Made by a program: the position numbers and the translations under genes. Source: Calothrix sp. PCC 7716 (GTDB lineage Bacteria > Cyanobacteriota > Cyanobacteriia > Cyanobacteriales > Nostocaceae). From it: a stretch of DNA of 64,000 nucleotides. The stretch lies in contig NZ_AP025018.1 in the NCBI RefSeq assembly GCF_019977735.1, forward strand, positions 8,064,580 through 8,128,579, written 5' to 3'. This document shows positions 34,550 through 46,869 of this stretch, one piece after another (position 1 is the first letter of the stretch; each line of letters begins with the position of its first letter). Below the pieces are notes generated by a model. That model was not told the DNA's origin. It saw only the letters and a program-made list of their open reading frames with translations, and made no database searches.

Positions 34550-35707
34550 ATCAATGTATCTCATTCTTAAAGCTTCTACATTACTCAAATGTTTCTGCAC
34601 TAACTCTTGAGGATAAAGTACTTGTGCTGATGCCATGTATTTATTTACCCACAGTAAAAATTCGTCAAAAGACCGTGGAGGTAATGACACTATATAATCT
34701 ACGTATAATATTTCTCCAGTAACTTTATCTTTGGCGCCTTTAATAATTTTTTGTTTAGGATGGCGCCGTTCACCTTCTAAAATAAAAGTAGTGACAGGTG
34801 GATAGAATCGGACTTTGACGGGAACTGGTTGTAATTGTCCTGATAGTTCGAGATGTTGTTCTTGTTGTTCTCCTAGCTTTAAACCCCAACCGTTTTCGAG
34901 TAACTGATAAGCTTTTGTTAAACTTATGCTTTGTGCGTCGATACCTCGACCGGATGTATCAATAATTTTGCAATGGTCTGCAAAGCGGTTAACTCGACCA
35001 ATGGCAAAATGTCCATTACTGTATTCGTACAGCAAATACCAAGCAATATCATGATAGATTAGCTGTAATGGGTAAACTTGAAGGGCGCCAATACGGTTAT
35101 TTTTATAAGGGTCACTGCTACGTAAAATTTCTATAAGTTGACCTTGACTAATTGCTTTTTCGACTACAGATAACTGATGAAATAAATTATTTCGGTTTTT
35201 GCCCAAGCTTGCCATTTCTTCTGGGTCTGTATAAACAATTACTCTGTTGAGATATTGTCTAACAGGGTAAAATAATTCTCCTTTTGATTCTATATCTAAC
35301 CCACGCAGGCGCCGACTTAATTGGTCGCATATGCGTCTAACTTGGGGGTCTCCCTGAAATTTAGCTTGTGTAAATAAGGCATTGAGGGCAACTTTAAATT
35401 CTTGACTTGACATGGCGCCAGTACCTAAATAATAGCCCCAACGATACATTCGACGCTCAAGAATACCGTATTTTCGTAGTGTTTCTAAATCTTTTCGCAA
35501 AGTCGCAATACCAGGGTAGCCATATGGAAACTCAATATCAAACTCTGCTGCTAACTCTTGAAGTCGTAATTGTACTTCTACTAATGCATCATGGTGTTTT
35601 TGCGGCGCCTTCATACTATCACGACAACCGACACCAGGATACTTCAAAAAAGTTGCAATTAGCAGTAGTAATCTTTCTAGTGCTTGGCTGTCGCTGTAAG
35701 AATGCAT
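34514..35707 (-). CDS. WYL-domain transcriptional regulator by the CRISPR locus
   Basis: 397 residues. The N-terminal winged helix is visible as GIATLRKDLETLRKYGILERR (about 65-85). The WYL domain (about 200-290) contains QVYPLQLIYHDIAWYLLYEY and GRVNRFADHCKI. WYL proteins bind ligands, often nucleotides, and a WYL regulator controls CRISPR genes in Synechocystis. It reads away from csx18/cas1/cas2, with 255 bp between, so it could act on the shared upstream region. The last nine residues are encoded by a dispersed CCCC/GGGG palindrome, so the natural C-terminus is probably shorter. Confidence 0.85.
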   Translation of the reverse strand: MHSYSDSQALERLLLLIATFLKYPGVGCRDSMKAPQKHHDALVEVQLRLQELAAEFDIEFPYGYPGIATLRKDLETLRKYGILERRMYRWGYYLGTGAMSSQEFKVALNALFTQAKFQGDPQVRRICDQLSRRLRGLDIESKGELFYPVRQYLNRVIVYTDPEEMASLGKNRNNLFHQLSVVEKAISQGQLIEILRSSDPYKNNRIGALQVYPLQLIYHDIAWYLLYEYSNGHFAIGRVNRFADHCKIIDTSGRGIDAQSISLTKAYQLLENGWGLKLGEQQEQHLELSGQLQPVPVKVRFYPPVTTFILEGERRHPKQKIIKGAKDKVTGEILYVDYIVSLPPRSFDEFLLWVNKYMASAQVLYPQELVQKHLSNVEALRMRYIDLIPPTPLNKGG

Positions 35708-35962
35708 ACATAGAAATCAAAAATTTCATGTTTATCTTAAACTACTATGTTAGGCAATGTCATGCTGGGAACACGATATTTGCATCTAAGTGTTTACACT
35801 TAATATACAGTAAATTTACTTATTTTATGAAGAGTTTATATGTAAATCAAAGATGCTTTTGATAACTGTTTTCATTATTAAATACGTATGTTATAGCTAA
35901 ATATAGAACAATTAAGCCTCAGTTAAACCAAGTAAATACTGAGTTATCAGGTTATATAGAAT

Positions 35963-36229
35963 ATGTACACAACACCTCGAACTGCTCAACTTCGGAATCT
36001 GCTAGTATCAATCGGCACTGGTGGTATAACTTTGATTATTTTGCTTATAGCACCATTAGGATTAGCTGCTGTAATTATTAATACGCTGCTTGTCACAGTA
36101 TCAACTTATATAGTTTCCAGCGTTGCTGACAGAGTAATTTTGTGGCTGGAACCAGGACAAACAGCGCAAAGGTTAGGGGCGCCGCCGCCAGATTCGTCTA
36201 ATTTTGATATCCGTAGACGGAGAGACTAG
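35963..36229 (+). CDS. csx18: CRISPR-associated small membrane protein Csx18
   Basis: 88 residues with two membrane segments (GGITLIILLIAPLGLAAVII, about 19-38, and LVTVSTYIVSSVADRVILWL, about 43-62) and a charged, proline-rich C-terminus (RLGAPPPDSSNFDIRRRRD). It matches Csx18, a family found beside type III CRISPR systems in cyanobacteria. The role is unknown; as a membrane protein it might be an effector or anchor in the immune response. It is followed 52 bp later by cas1, on the same strand, so the adaptation genes and csx18 are probably one operon. Confidence 0.82.
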   Translation: MYTTPRTAQLRNLLVSIGTGGITLIILLIAPLGLAAVIINTLLVTVSTYIVSSVADRVILWLEPGQTAQRLGAPPPDSSNFDIRRRRD

Positions 36230-36280
36230 TAAATATTTTGTGGGATAGGCATTTTATCCCACAAGAAATTAGAGTTTAAT

Positions 36281-37273
36281 ATGCAGACACTATATGTTTC
36301 TCAGCAAAACTGCTATGTAGCGCTGCAAAAAGAATCACTTGTTATTAAGCAGGGAGATGTCATCTTGGGGGAGGTACAGTTACCTTTGCTTGAACAAATT
36401 CTGATTTTTGGTCAGTCGCAATTAACAACGCAAGCTATTCGTGCTTGTTTATGGCGTGATATTCCGATTGCTTATTTATCGCGGATGGGATACTGTTACG
36501 GTCGTATTTTACCAATCGCGCGCGGATACAGGCAATTATCACGTTACCAGCAGCAGTTATCTATAACTGAACAGCTAATAACAGCCCGTGCAATTATTCA
36601 AGGCAAGTTAAAAAATAGTCGCACTTTATTACGGCGCCAGCGTAAGCGACTAGAGTCAGCAAATTTAGAGACAGTGCTGCAAAGTTTAGATTATTTAGCT
36701 TCGCAAGCAAGTCAAGCAGATAACCGCGAAAGGTTGATGGGGTTTGAAGGTGCTGGCGCCGCTCAGTACTTCTCAGCTTTTGGAGATTGTTTGACAAACT
36801 CTGACTTTGTATTTACAGCACGAAGCAGGCGCCCACCGGGAAATCCTGTGAACGCTATGTTAAGTTTTGGCTATCAAGTTCTGTGGAATCACTTATTCGC
36901 CTTAATCGAAATACAAGGACTAGACCCTTATTATGCTTCACTCCACCAAGCACACGATGGACATGCCGCCCTTGCTTCTGATTTAATCGAAGAATTTCGG
37001 GCGCCTATTGTTGACTCATTAGTGTTGTGGTTAGTAAATAGTAGGGTTGTTGACGCGAGAGATGACTTTGACTTTCGTGACGGTGGCTGTTATTTAAACG
37101 ACACCGGAAGAAAGAAATATTTACAAGCGTTTGTCCAACGTATGTCAGAAGAAATACAAGACGAAAACGGAGAAAAACAACCAAGATGGGATACATTAAT
37201 GCAACAAGTCAAAGCATACAAACAATTTGTCTACAACCCCAGCCACCAATATCAACCCTACCGAATCAGATAA
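36281..37273 (+). CDS. cas1: CRISPR integrase Cas1
   Basis: 330 residues. Cas1 features: an N-terminal beta domain (MQTLYVSQQNCYVALQKESL; VQLPLLEQILIFGQSQLTT), then the helical catalytic domain with E in RLMGFEGAGAAQYF (metal ligand), H in HQAHDGHAALASDL, and E in LIEEFRAPIVD. Together with Cas2 it captures and inserts new spacers at the leader end. No reverse transcriptase fusion. The first genes of the locus are csx18-cas1-cas2, placed directly upstream of the leader, which argues that this array is still served by its own adaptation pair. Confidence 0.96.
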   Translation: MQTLYVSQQNCYVALQKESLVIKQGDVILGEVQLPLLEQILIFGQSQLTTQAIRACLWRDIPIAYLSRMGYCYGRILPIARGYRQLSRYQQQLSITEQLITARAIIQGKLKNSRTLLRRQRKRLESANLETVLQSLDYLASQASQADNRERLMGFEGAGAAQYFSAFGDCLTNSDFVFTARSRRPPGNPVNAMLSFGYQVLWNHLFALIEIQGLDPYYASLHQAHDGHAALASDLIEEFRAPIVDSLVLWLVNSRVVDARDDFDFRDGGCYLNDTGRKKYLQAFVQRMSEEIQDENGEKQPRWDTLMQQVKAYKQFVYNPSHQYQPYRIR

Positions 37274-37291
37274 TCAAAAGTCATACCTAAA

Positions 37292-37379
37292 TTGTCATTC
37301 TGAGCGAAGCGAAGAATCTTATAGGCGCCTCTCATAACACAACAACCGACTCAGCACCCAGCACTCACCACTCACCACT
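37292..37379. repeat. TCTGAGCGAAGCGAAGAATC and CACTCAC-type repeats between cas1 and cas2
   Basis: A single dispersed TGTCATTCTGAGCGAAG-type element (about 37292-37322) and degenerate heptamers (CAGCACC, CACTCAC) up to the base before the cas2 ATG. Confidence 0.8.
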
Positions 37380-37661
37380 ATGTTCCTATACGTCGTCGCA
37401 TATGACCTTCCCTGCGACAAACGACGCAAAAAAGTCTCAGACCTACTCGAAGGATACGGATGTAGAGTTCAATACTCAGTATTTGAATGCCAGCTAACCC
37501 CCGCAAAAATCAAAGAACTGCGTAAACGGCTCAGTAAAGTTATAAAATTAGATGAGGACAGCGTGAGATTCTACCCATTATCTCAGCACACATTAGGGCA
37601 AGTCGAAATTATGGGCATTGGCCCTCCAGTTATTTCGCCTCCTACTTCGACGATTATCTAA
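37380..37661 (+). CDS. cas2: CRISPR adaptation subunit Cas2
   Basis: 93 residues, ferredoxin-like fold: MFLYVVAYDLPCDKRRKKVSDLLEGYG with the conserved Asp in the first strand (D9), RVQYSVFECQLT, and VRFYPLSQHTLGQVEIMG. It forms the central dimer of the Cas1-Cas2 integrase. The ATG directly abuts a heptamer repeat. The array leader begins at the stop. Confidence 0.95.
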   Translation: MFLYVVAYDLPCDKRRKKVSDLLEGYGCRVQYSVFECQLTPAKIKELRKRLSKVIKLDEDSVRFYPLSQHTLGQVEIMGIGPPVISPPTSTII

Positions 37662-37845
37662 ATAGTGCGAGCGGGTTAGCAATTGCCCCTAAATGCCGAC
37701 TTTCTCGTTGAAGCCCTCGCCGTCTTGCTGTGTAATGGTTTCAAGGACTTTTATGATGAGTTTTACCCATCTCTCGCGGAAAATTTCAGACCCCCTCGCA
37801 AACCGCCTCTGGGCGCCTTACACAGCAAGGGGTTAAAATGGAGGG
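37662..37845 (+). promoter_or_regulatory. CRISPR leader with long inverted repeat
   Basis: 184 bp between cas2 and the first repeat. It contains CTTGCTGTGTAA (37724-37735) and its exact inverse TTACACAGCAAG (37818-37829), 82 bp apart, the right arm ending 16 bp before repeat 1. The interval has TTTCAGACCCCCTCGC. The polarity (leader at left) is supported by the degenerate last base of the final repeat at the right end. Confidence 0.75.
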
Positions 37846-38759
37846 GTCCCTATTAATTAGGGAAATTAATTGATTGGAAACACCCGGGAAAACCGGCAGG
37901 CAAGCGGACAGCTTGTCGCGTCCCTATTAATTAGGGAAATTAATTGATTGGAAACACGTAACTGCATTAAATGTGGTATCGAATTTAACTAAAAGTCCCT
38001 ATTAATTAGGGAAATTAATTGATTGGAAACTTTCGGCACAAAAACCAGAACGAGTCATACCCGATTTTGTCCCTATTAATTAGGGAAATTAATTGATTGG
38101 AAACTTGACGGAGGTGAGGTTAATCGATATACTAAAAAGTCCCTATTAATTAGGGAAATTAATTGATTGGAAACAAGTCGTGCCGACTGGTAACGTATTT
38201 ATGTACTCATGGTCCCTATTAATTAGGGAAATTAATTGATTGGAAACGATGCCACCGGCGCACGCTGACAGTGCTCTGGAAAGTCCCTATTAATTAGGGA
38301 AATTAATTGATTGGAAACGAAATCTTGCCAATCTGGCAGATATCGCCATTCTTGTCCCTATTAATTAGGGAAATTAATTGATTGGAAACATTCTCGCCGT
38401 GCAGAGCGCGTCGCCGCGCCATTGGACAGTCCCTATTAATTAGGGAAATTAATTGATTGGAAACAGTACCGCTTGACAAAAATTAAATAACGTGGTATAG
38501 TCCCTATTAATTAGGGAAATTAATTGATTGGAAACATGAAGATGATTGAATATCTAAAAAAGAAAGGGTACAGTATTGTCCCTATTAATTAGGGAAATTA
38601 ATTGATTGGAAACAAACGAGCTTTGGGAAGTGTAGCTTTCCTCTGTTTCTGTCCCTATTAATTAGGGAAATTAATTGATTGGAAACCAAAGATTAGAGCT
38701 AATAGGTACTGGTATAATAGTACGTCCCTATTAATTAGGGAAATTAATTGATTGGAAAG
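37846..38759 (+). CRISPR. CRISPR array, 13 repeats of 36 bp and 12 spacers
   Basis: The repeat begins GTCCCTATTAATTAGGG and ends AATTGATTGGAAAC, a GAAAC-type end typical of cyanobacterial type III arrays; it has an internal CCCTA/TAGGG stem. Repeat starts: 37846, 37920, 37995, 38069, 38139, 38212, 38283, 38354, 38429, 38500, 38578, 38651, 38724. Spacers are 34-42 bp (38, 39, 38, 34, 37, 35, 35, 39, 35, 42, 37, 37). Repeats 1-12 look identical; the last ends in G rather than C, marking the old end. Transcription is rightward from the leader. No spacer match within the window was noticed. Confidence 0.98.
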
Positions 38760-38800
38760 TATTTTTCTAAGTAAATACAAAACACAACATTAAACATAAC

Positions 38801-38835
38801 CCCTATTATTTGGAACATCTCAATTTGGAAGAATC
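38801..38835 (+). repeat. Degenerate CRISPR-repeat-like segment 1
   Basis: CCCTATTATTTGGAACATCT followed by CAATTTGGAAG, similar in layout to the array repeat (CCCTATTA...GGAAA...AATT...TTGGAA). Confidence 0.5.
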
Positions 38836-38936
38836 ATGTTATGAGTCCAACAGTGAAGTATCTAAAAAGCTTGAAGTTAAAAGAGATTCTTCGCTGCGCT
38901 CAGAATGACAATTTACATTTTGCAAAATAGGGATGC

Positions 38937-38970
38937 TCCCTATTATTTGAACAAATTAATTTGAAATGAT
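38937..38970 (+). repeat. Degenerate CRISPR-repeat-like segment 2
   Basis: TCCCTATTATTTGAACAAAT followed by TAATTTGAAATG; shares CCCTATTA and AAATTAATT with the array repeat. Confidence 0.55.
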
Positions 38971-39325
38971 AGATGCAAAATTCTGTTTGTAAGTCAGTTG
39001 GCAATGTTGGGTTTCAAGGCGCCTAACTGACTTTCTTGCTAGGCGCCATCTCAACAATCACTGGTTTAGGTAGCTCGTGTACTTGAGTCGCAGGTTATTG
39101 ATTTGGGTGTGGTTGGGAGGGTAAAACCAGCCTATTACATTCTCTATTACTGATTGTCAATAGAAAAGAAAATATTCTCTTTCTAAAAGAGCTGGCTTTC
39201 TTAAACCCATACCATAAGGTAAATCCAACAATTTAACACTCACAACCAAATATCAGCAAATACTGGCGCCTTCTAGAAAATATTTGCTACACTGCATTGC
39301 AGTCACGAAGTAAGGAATATAACTC
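38971..39325 (+). promoter_or_regulatory. Upstream region of the cmr operon
   Basis: 355 bp with no gene. It contains two close GGCGCC sites (about 39018 and 39041), an AT-rich stretch AGAAAATATTCTCTTTC, and the 13-bp palindrome ACTGCATTGCAGT (39291-39303), 22 bp before the GTG start, a good candidate operator. AAGTAAGGAATAT just before the start serves as ribosome site. Confidence 0.45.
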
Positions 39326-43473
<4,148 letters not shown>

Positions 43474-43525
43474 AGACACGTTCACAGAGTGTCCCGCAGG
43501 GAATATATCGCGTCTCTACATAATA
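43474..43525. repeat. GAGACGCG-type repeat inside the cmr operon
   Basis: AAAGACACGTTCACAGAGTG ... ATATCGCGTCTCTACA between cmr3 and cmr4, a degenerate copy of the dispersed palindrome, so the 77-bp intergenic gap is repeat-derived. Confidence 0.75.
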
Positions 43526-43550
43526 TACACAATTTTGGATTTAAAAAATC

Positions 43551-44336
43551 ATGATGAACTCTATATACTTATACTTGCTCTCACCATTACATACAGGTGG
43601 TACAACCCAAGAAGGTAATTTATTAGGAATCGCACGGGAATCACATACAAATTTACCTTATATTCCTTCAAGTACAGTTCGCGGTCGTTTGCGTGCCAAT
43701 GTTACAAATAAAGATGTCAAATTTCGGTTGTTTGGAACTGATTTAAAAGATTCACAGCAACTTGAACAAGGAGATATTTGGATTGGTGATGCGTCAATTT
43801 TGTGGTTACCTGTACCTTCTCTAAGTCATAGCGTAATTTGGATTAGCTGTCCAATGTTATTAAAACGTTGGTTGCGGGTTCAAAATACAAATCCTCGACT
43901 TCCTACTGACTACAGCTGTAATTTTACAGATGGAAAAAACCCGATTTACTTAAAAGATGCAATTATTCAGCCTAATAAGTTACAAAAATGGTCGGATTGG
44001 CACCAGTTTTTACCGAAAGGAATGTCAGAAAGTTTTGATATTAATAGAGTGCTGGTTTTACCTGACCAACACTGCAATACATTAATTCAAATGAGTTTGT
44101 GGCGCCAAGTCAAAATTAAATTGGACGAGCATAAATCGGTGGAAGGTGGTTTTCGTTATGAAGAAGCAATTCCACCTGACACTTTGATGTATTTAACTTG
44201 GGGCAATACTTCGCAAGCAAACGGCACTTCTAAACAGTCATCGGAAGATTTTGAACAGTTAATAGCTGCAAATGAAATTCTACAAATTGGCGGTCAAGAG
44301 AGTTTAGGACGTGGTTTTGTACAAATCATGAATTAG
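43551..44336 (+). CDS. cmr4: Cmr4 backbone subunit lacking the usual catalytic Asp
   Basis: 261 residues. RAMP features: LYLLSPLHTGGT near the start, then GNLLGIARESHTNLPYIPSS and TVRGRLR, GDASILWLPVPS, and the C-terminal glycine loop IGGQESLGRGFVQ. Cmr4 forms the repeated spine that cuts target RNA every six nucleotides. In Pyrococcus Cmr4 the cutting Asp (D26) sits three residues before the Ile of the PIQRE motif; here the aligned stretch EGNLLGIARE has Leu24 there and Asn23 next to it. Cutting may therefore be lost or moved. cmr4 is an independent gene 77 bp after cmr3. Confidence 0.87.
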   Translation: MMNSIYLYLLSPLHTGGTTQEGNLLGIARESHTNLPYIPSSTVRGRLRANVTNKDVKFRLFGTDLKDSQQLEQGDIWIGDASILWLPVPSLSHSVIWISCPMLLKRWLRVQNTNPRLPTDYSCNFTDGKNPIYLKDAIIQPNKLQKWSDWHQFLPKGMSESFDINRVLVLPDQHCNTLIQMSLWRQVKIKLDEHKSVEGGFRYEEAIPPDTLMYLTWGNTSQANGTSKQSSEDFEQLIAANEILQIGGQESLGRGFVQIMN

Positions 44337-44390
44337 ATTTTAGGTTGTTGACTAATTACTCGTATAAATTTCAAAATGGAGAAAAATTGT

Positions 44391-44780
44391 ATGACATTTG
44401 ACCCCAGAACGATTACAACGCCTATTTACGAAGCGTTAGAGAGTTTACGCAATATGAATGAGGGAAATAGAGAACTTCTTAAAGAACAGAAAAATCAAGC
44501 TATTGAACTGTACACCTACTTAGCGACTTGGGGAATGATGCGTCTCAAAGCTGAAGAAAAAGCATTGAGCCAAGAAGGTAAAAAGCAAGTTGTTAAAAAG
44601 TTCTTCGAGTGCTTAAGTAAGCTATCAGGGATAGAAAAGTTAACAGACGACCAAGGATTAGTAGAACTGAAAAAGCTTGACGTAGAAGCTTACTTAGGTT
44701 TAACAGGATTGGGTTTAGCGTTGGCACAAGAATTTAGTTTTTGGGCTGCTGCTGTTTATTGGGATATTAAAGCGGAGTAA
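44391..44780 (+). CDS. cmr5: Cmr5 small subunit
   Basis: About 129 residues, all helical (KEQKNQAIELYTYLATWGMM; GKKQVVKKFFECLSKL; VELKKLDVEAYLGLTGLGLAL), size and layout as in Cmr5. The ATG at 44391 is chosen because GGAG lies 9 nt upstream; an upstream in-frame ATG (44376) lacks such a site. Cmr5 forms the minor filament of the Cmr complex. It is 5 bp before the next gene, so co-translated. Confidence 0.85.
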   Translation: MTFDPRTITTPIYEALESLRNMNEGNRELLKEQKNQAIELYTYLATWGMMRLKAEEKALSQEGKKQVVKKFFECLSKLSGIEKLTDDQGLVELKKLDVEAYLGLTGLGLALAQEFSFWAAAVYWDIKAE

Positions 44781-44785
44781 AATAT

Positions 44786-46798
44786 ATGGTGTTCGATAGA
44801 CCAAATCAGCCAAATAGGCCAAACAGGCCACAACAACCTGCCAATACAAACCCAAATACTGAAAGACCAAATACCGAAAGACCTAGAAGGGTTATAACAG
44901 TAGGTAATTCAAATTCAACTAATTCTACTCCAAATAATTCTAATCCAAATATGAGGAATACACATCCAGATGTACCCTCACCTTGGCTGGATGCAGAAAA
45001 CGAACCTACCCCCGATGCATCTGCAAGCTTCGTTGAATACCTACGGTGGATGCGTGCATCTGACAGCCAATATAAAGATGCAACCAAGTTACAAGTGCTA
45101 CAAATGGCAGAGGAAAAAGCTAATTATTCAAAACGTTTAGCACAACTAACTAAACGTACAGAATTAATTGCTGGTAGGGATAATACATTTCAAGTTAAAT
45201 CTTCTTGGCGAATTCGTGTTGGTGGACACCGAGGACCAGAAAGCATCTTGCTTCCTGCTTTCGATGCATTGGGAATGCCATACATTCCTTCGAGTACTTT
45301 ACGGGGAGTAGCTAGAAATCAGGCAATCTTAGACATAATTGCACAAGACGGTATTAGCTGGAAAGAAGCAGAGAAAAAAGTAGCACCTTATTTTGGTTCA
45401 CTAGAAGCAAAAAATAAAAGTGATAGCGCAGGTAAAGTTATATTTCTAGATGCCTATCCATTACCCAATTCGGGAAAATTAGCGATGGATATGGCAAATA
45501 ATATCTGGAAATGGGAAGGGAGTTCTCTTAAGTATAACCCAAATCCAAATCCATTCCTTACACTCAAAGAAACTACGTTTTTAATCGGTTTAAGTCTAAC
45601 TAGTGGATGTAAGGATACACAAATACTAGAAAAAGTTAAGCAGTGGTTAATAACTGGGTTACAATCTGGTATTGGTTCACAAATTAATACAGGTTACGGT
45701 GAACTTATACGTGCAGGTAAAATTCACCGTGAAGAGTTTTTCAGAATAGAATTTACACTAAAAGGACAGCTTATCCACGGTAGACAAAAATTTCATAATG
45801 TTCATCAACCTTATCAAAAAGACTATCAAGGTCATTACAAAACTGACAGGCAGGGAAATTTAAAAACAGATACTCTTGCTGAGGCGGAAGTACGTTCAGT
45901 TGCATTCAAATCGATGTTACGCTATTGGTTTCGTACTTTCTGCCTAGGTGTACTTGATGCCACAAGCACTCAAGAATGGGAAGCAAAGCTATTTGGTGCA
46001 ATTAATCCTAACAAACAACGAGGCTGGGTCAGATTTGCTATTCTTGAAGGAAAAGTCACTCAAAAAGAACCTCGACCAAATCGTGAAGGTAAAAATGACC
46101 GCTGTGGTGAACAGCAAGGTATACTGACTTTATCTTACTCAACAGAGGCGCCAGAAACTCAGCAACAAAACATTCAAGAATTATTTGAAATTCTGACTTG
46201 GATGATGTTTCATCTTGGAGGAATTGGTCAAGGTGCAAGGCGCCCTTATTATTCTCGTCAAAATCGTTCAGCAGCACCTTGGTGGCGTGGTTCAACTTTA
46301 ATTCCTGAAAGTGATGACGAGTTTTGGGAGTTACCTGAAACTGTAAAAGACTTCCAACAATTATTTCAAAAACGTTTGAAAAACTTTTATACTGCACTTT
46401 CCAATTTAACCAAGAAAAATATCAGCTATCGCGAACTCAAAAAATGTGGTTCAGTAAGCAAAGAAGAATGGGTACAAGCTATTGATAGTAATTGTCAAAT
46501 TCTTGTTTGCAGTGGCGCCGAAGATTTTGATAAACCTCATGCTCTAGCGGTTTTACACAGTGATGATTTAAAGTTAGAAACAGTTAAAAATGGTGAAACA
46601 CAACTGAATTATAACGGTAATCTTTGCGGCACCGTATTAAAACAAGTAAAACCATCACCTGTATGGATTGCTGATTTAGAAGATTACCAAGTTGTGACAG
46701 TCTTTGGTGCTAATCATAACCCAAGAAAAGAATATATAGATAAATTGAAAATTAGCACAGGTAAATCAAACTATTATCAAATATTCCCACTACCTTAA
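44786..46798 (+). CDS. Cmr6-Cmr1 fusion RAMP protein
   Basis: 670 residues. Residues 1-75 are Asn/Pro-rich and disordered (NQPNRPNRPQQP), a helical stretch follows (about 75-125). RAMP domain 1 (about 126-325) fits Cmr6: PYIPSSTLRGVARNQAI and IGSQINTGYGEL. RAMP domain 2 (about 330-660) fits Cmr1: RSVAFKSMLRYWFRTFCLG (Cmr1-type RGALRWWFR motif) and LGGIGQGARRPYYSRQ (G-rich loop). Cmr1 and Cmr6 cap the complex at the 3' end of the crRNA, so fusing them is structurally sensible. Neighbouring genes supply Cmr2 to Cmr5, and no separate cmr1 or cmr6 is present. It ends in a hairpin-containing gap. Confidence 0.85.
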   Translation: MVFDRPNQPNRPNRPQQPANTNPNTERPNTERPRRVITVGNSNSTNSTPNNSNPNMRNTHPDVPSPWLDAENEPTPDASASFVEYLRWMRASDSQYKDATKLQVLQMAEEKANYSKRLAQLTKRTELIAGRDNTFQVKSSWRIRVGGHRGPESILLPAFDALGMPYIPSSTLRGVARNQAILDIIAQDGISWKEAEKKVAPYFGSLEAKNKSDSAGKVIFLDAYPLPNSGKLAMDMANNIWKWEGSSLKYNPNPNPFLTLKETTFLIGLSLTSGCKDTQILEKVKQWLITGLQSGIGSQINTGYGELIRAGKIHREEFFRIEFTLKGQLIHGRQKFHNVHQPYQKDYQGHYKTDRQGNLKTDTLAEAEVRSVAFKSMLRYWFRTFCLGVLDATSTQEWEAKLFGAINPNKQRGWVRFAILEGKVTQKEPRPNREGKNDRCGEQQGILTLSYSTEAPETQQQNIQELFEILTWMMFHLGGIGQGARRPYYSRQNRSAAPWWRGSTLIPESDDEFWELPETVKDFQQLFQKRLKNFYTALSNLTKKNISYRELKKCGSVSKEEWVQAIDSNCQILVCSGAEDFDKPHALAVLHSDDLKLETVKNGETQLNYNGNLCGTVLKQVKPSPVWIADLEDYQVVTVFGANHNPRKEYIDKLKISTGKSNYYQIFPLP

Positions 46799-46808
46799 AC
46801 TCTAGACT

Positions 46809-46831
46809 CCCGACTTCTTTGAGAAGTTGGG
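46809..46831 (+). terminator. Hairpin between the fusion gene and the CARF-HEPN gene
   Basis: CCCGACTTC pairs with GAAGTTGGG (9 bp with one GU, 5-nt loop), 10 bp after the stop. No T-run follows; it may be a partial terminator or a processing site that lowers expression of the ribonuclease. The same CCCGACTTCTT motif is common as a dispersed repeat in other cyanobacteria. Confidence 0.45.
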
Positions 46832-46869
46832 AATCTTAACACCTCGACAAGATACTTGACTTCAATTTT

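Noticed and set aside
44806-45087. 93-codon minus-strand frame in the Cmr6-Cmr1 gene
   Set aside because: Shadow of the Asn/Pro-rich repeat coding region.
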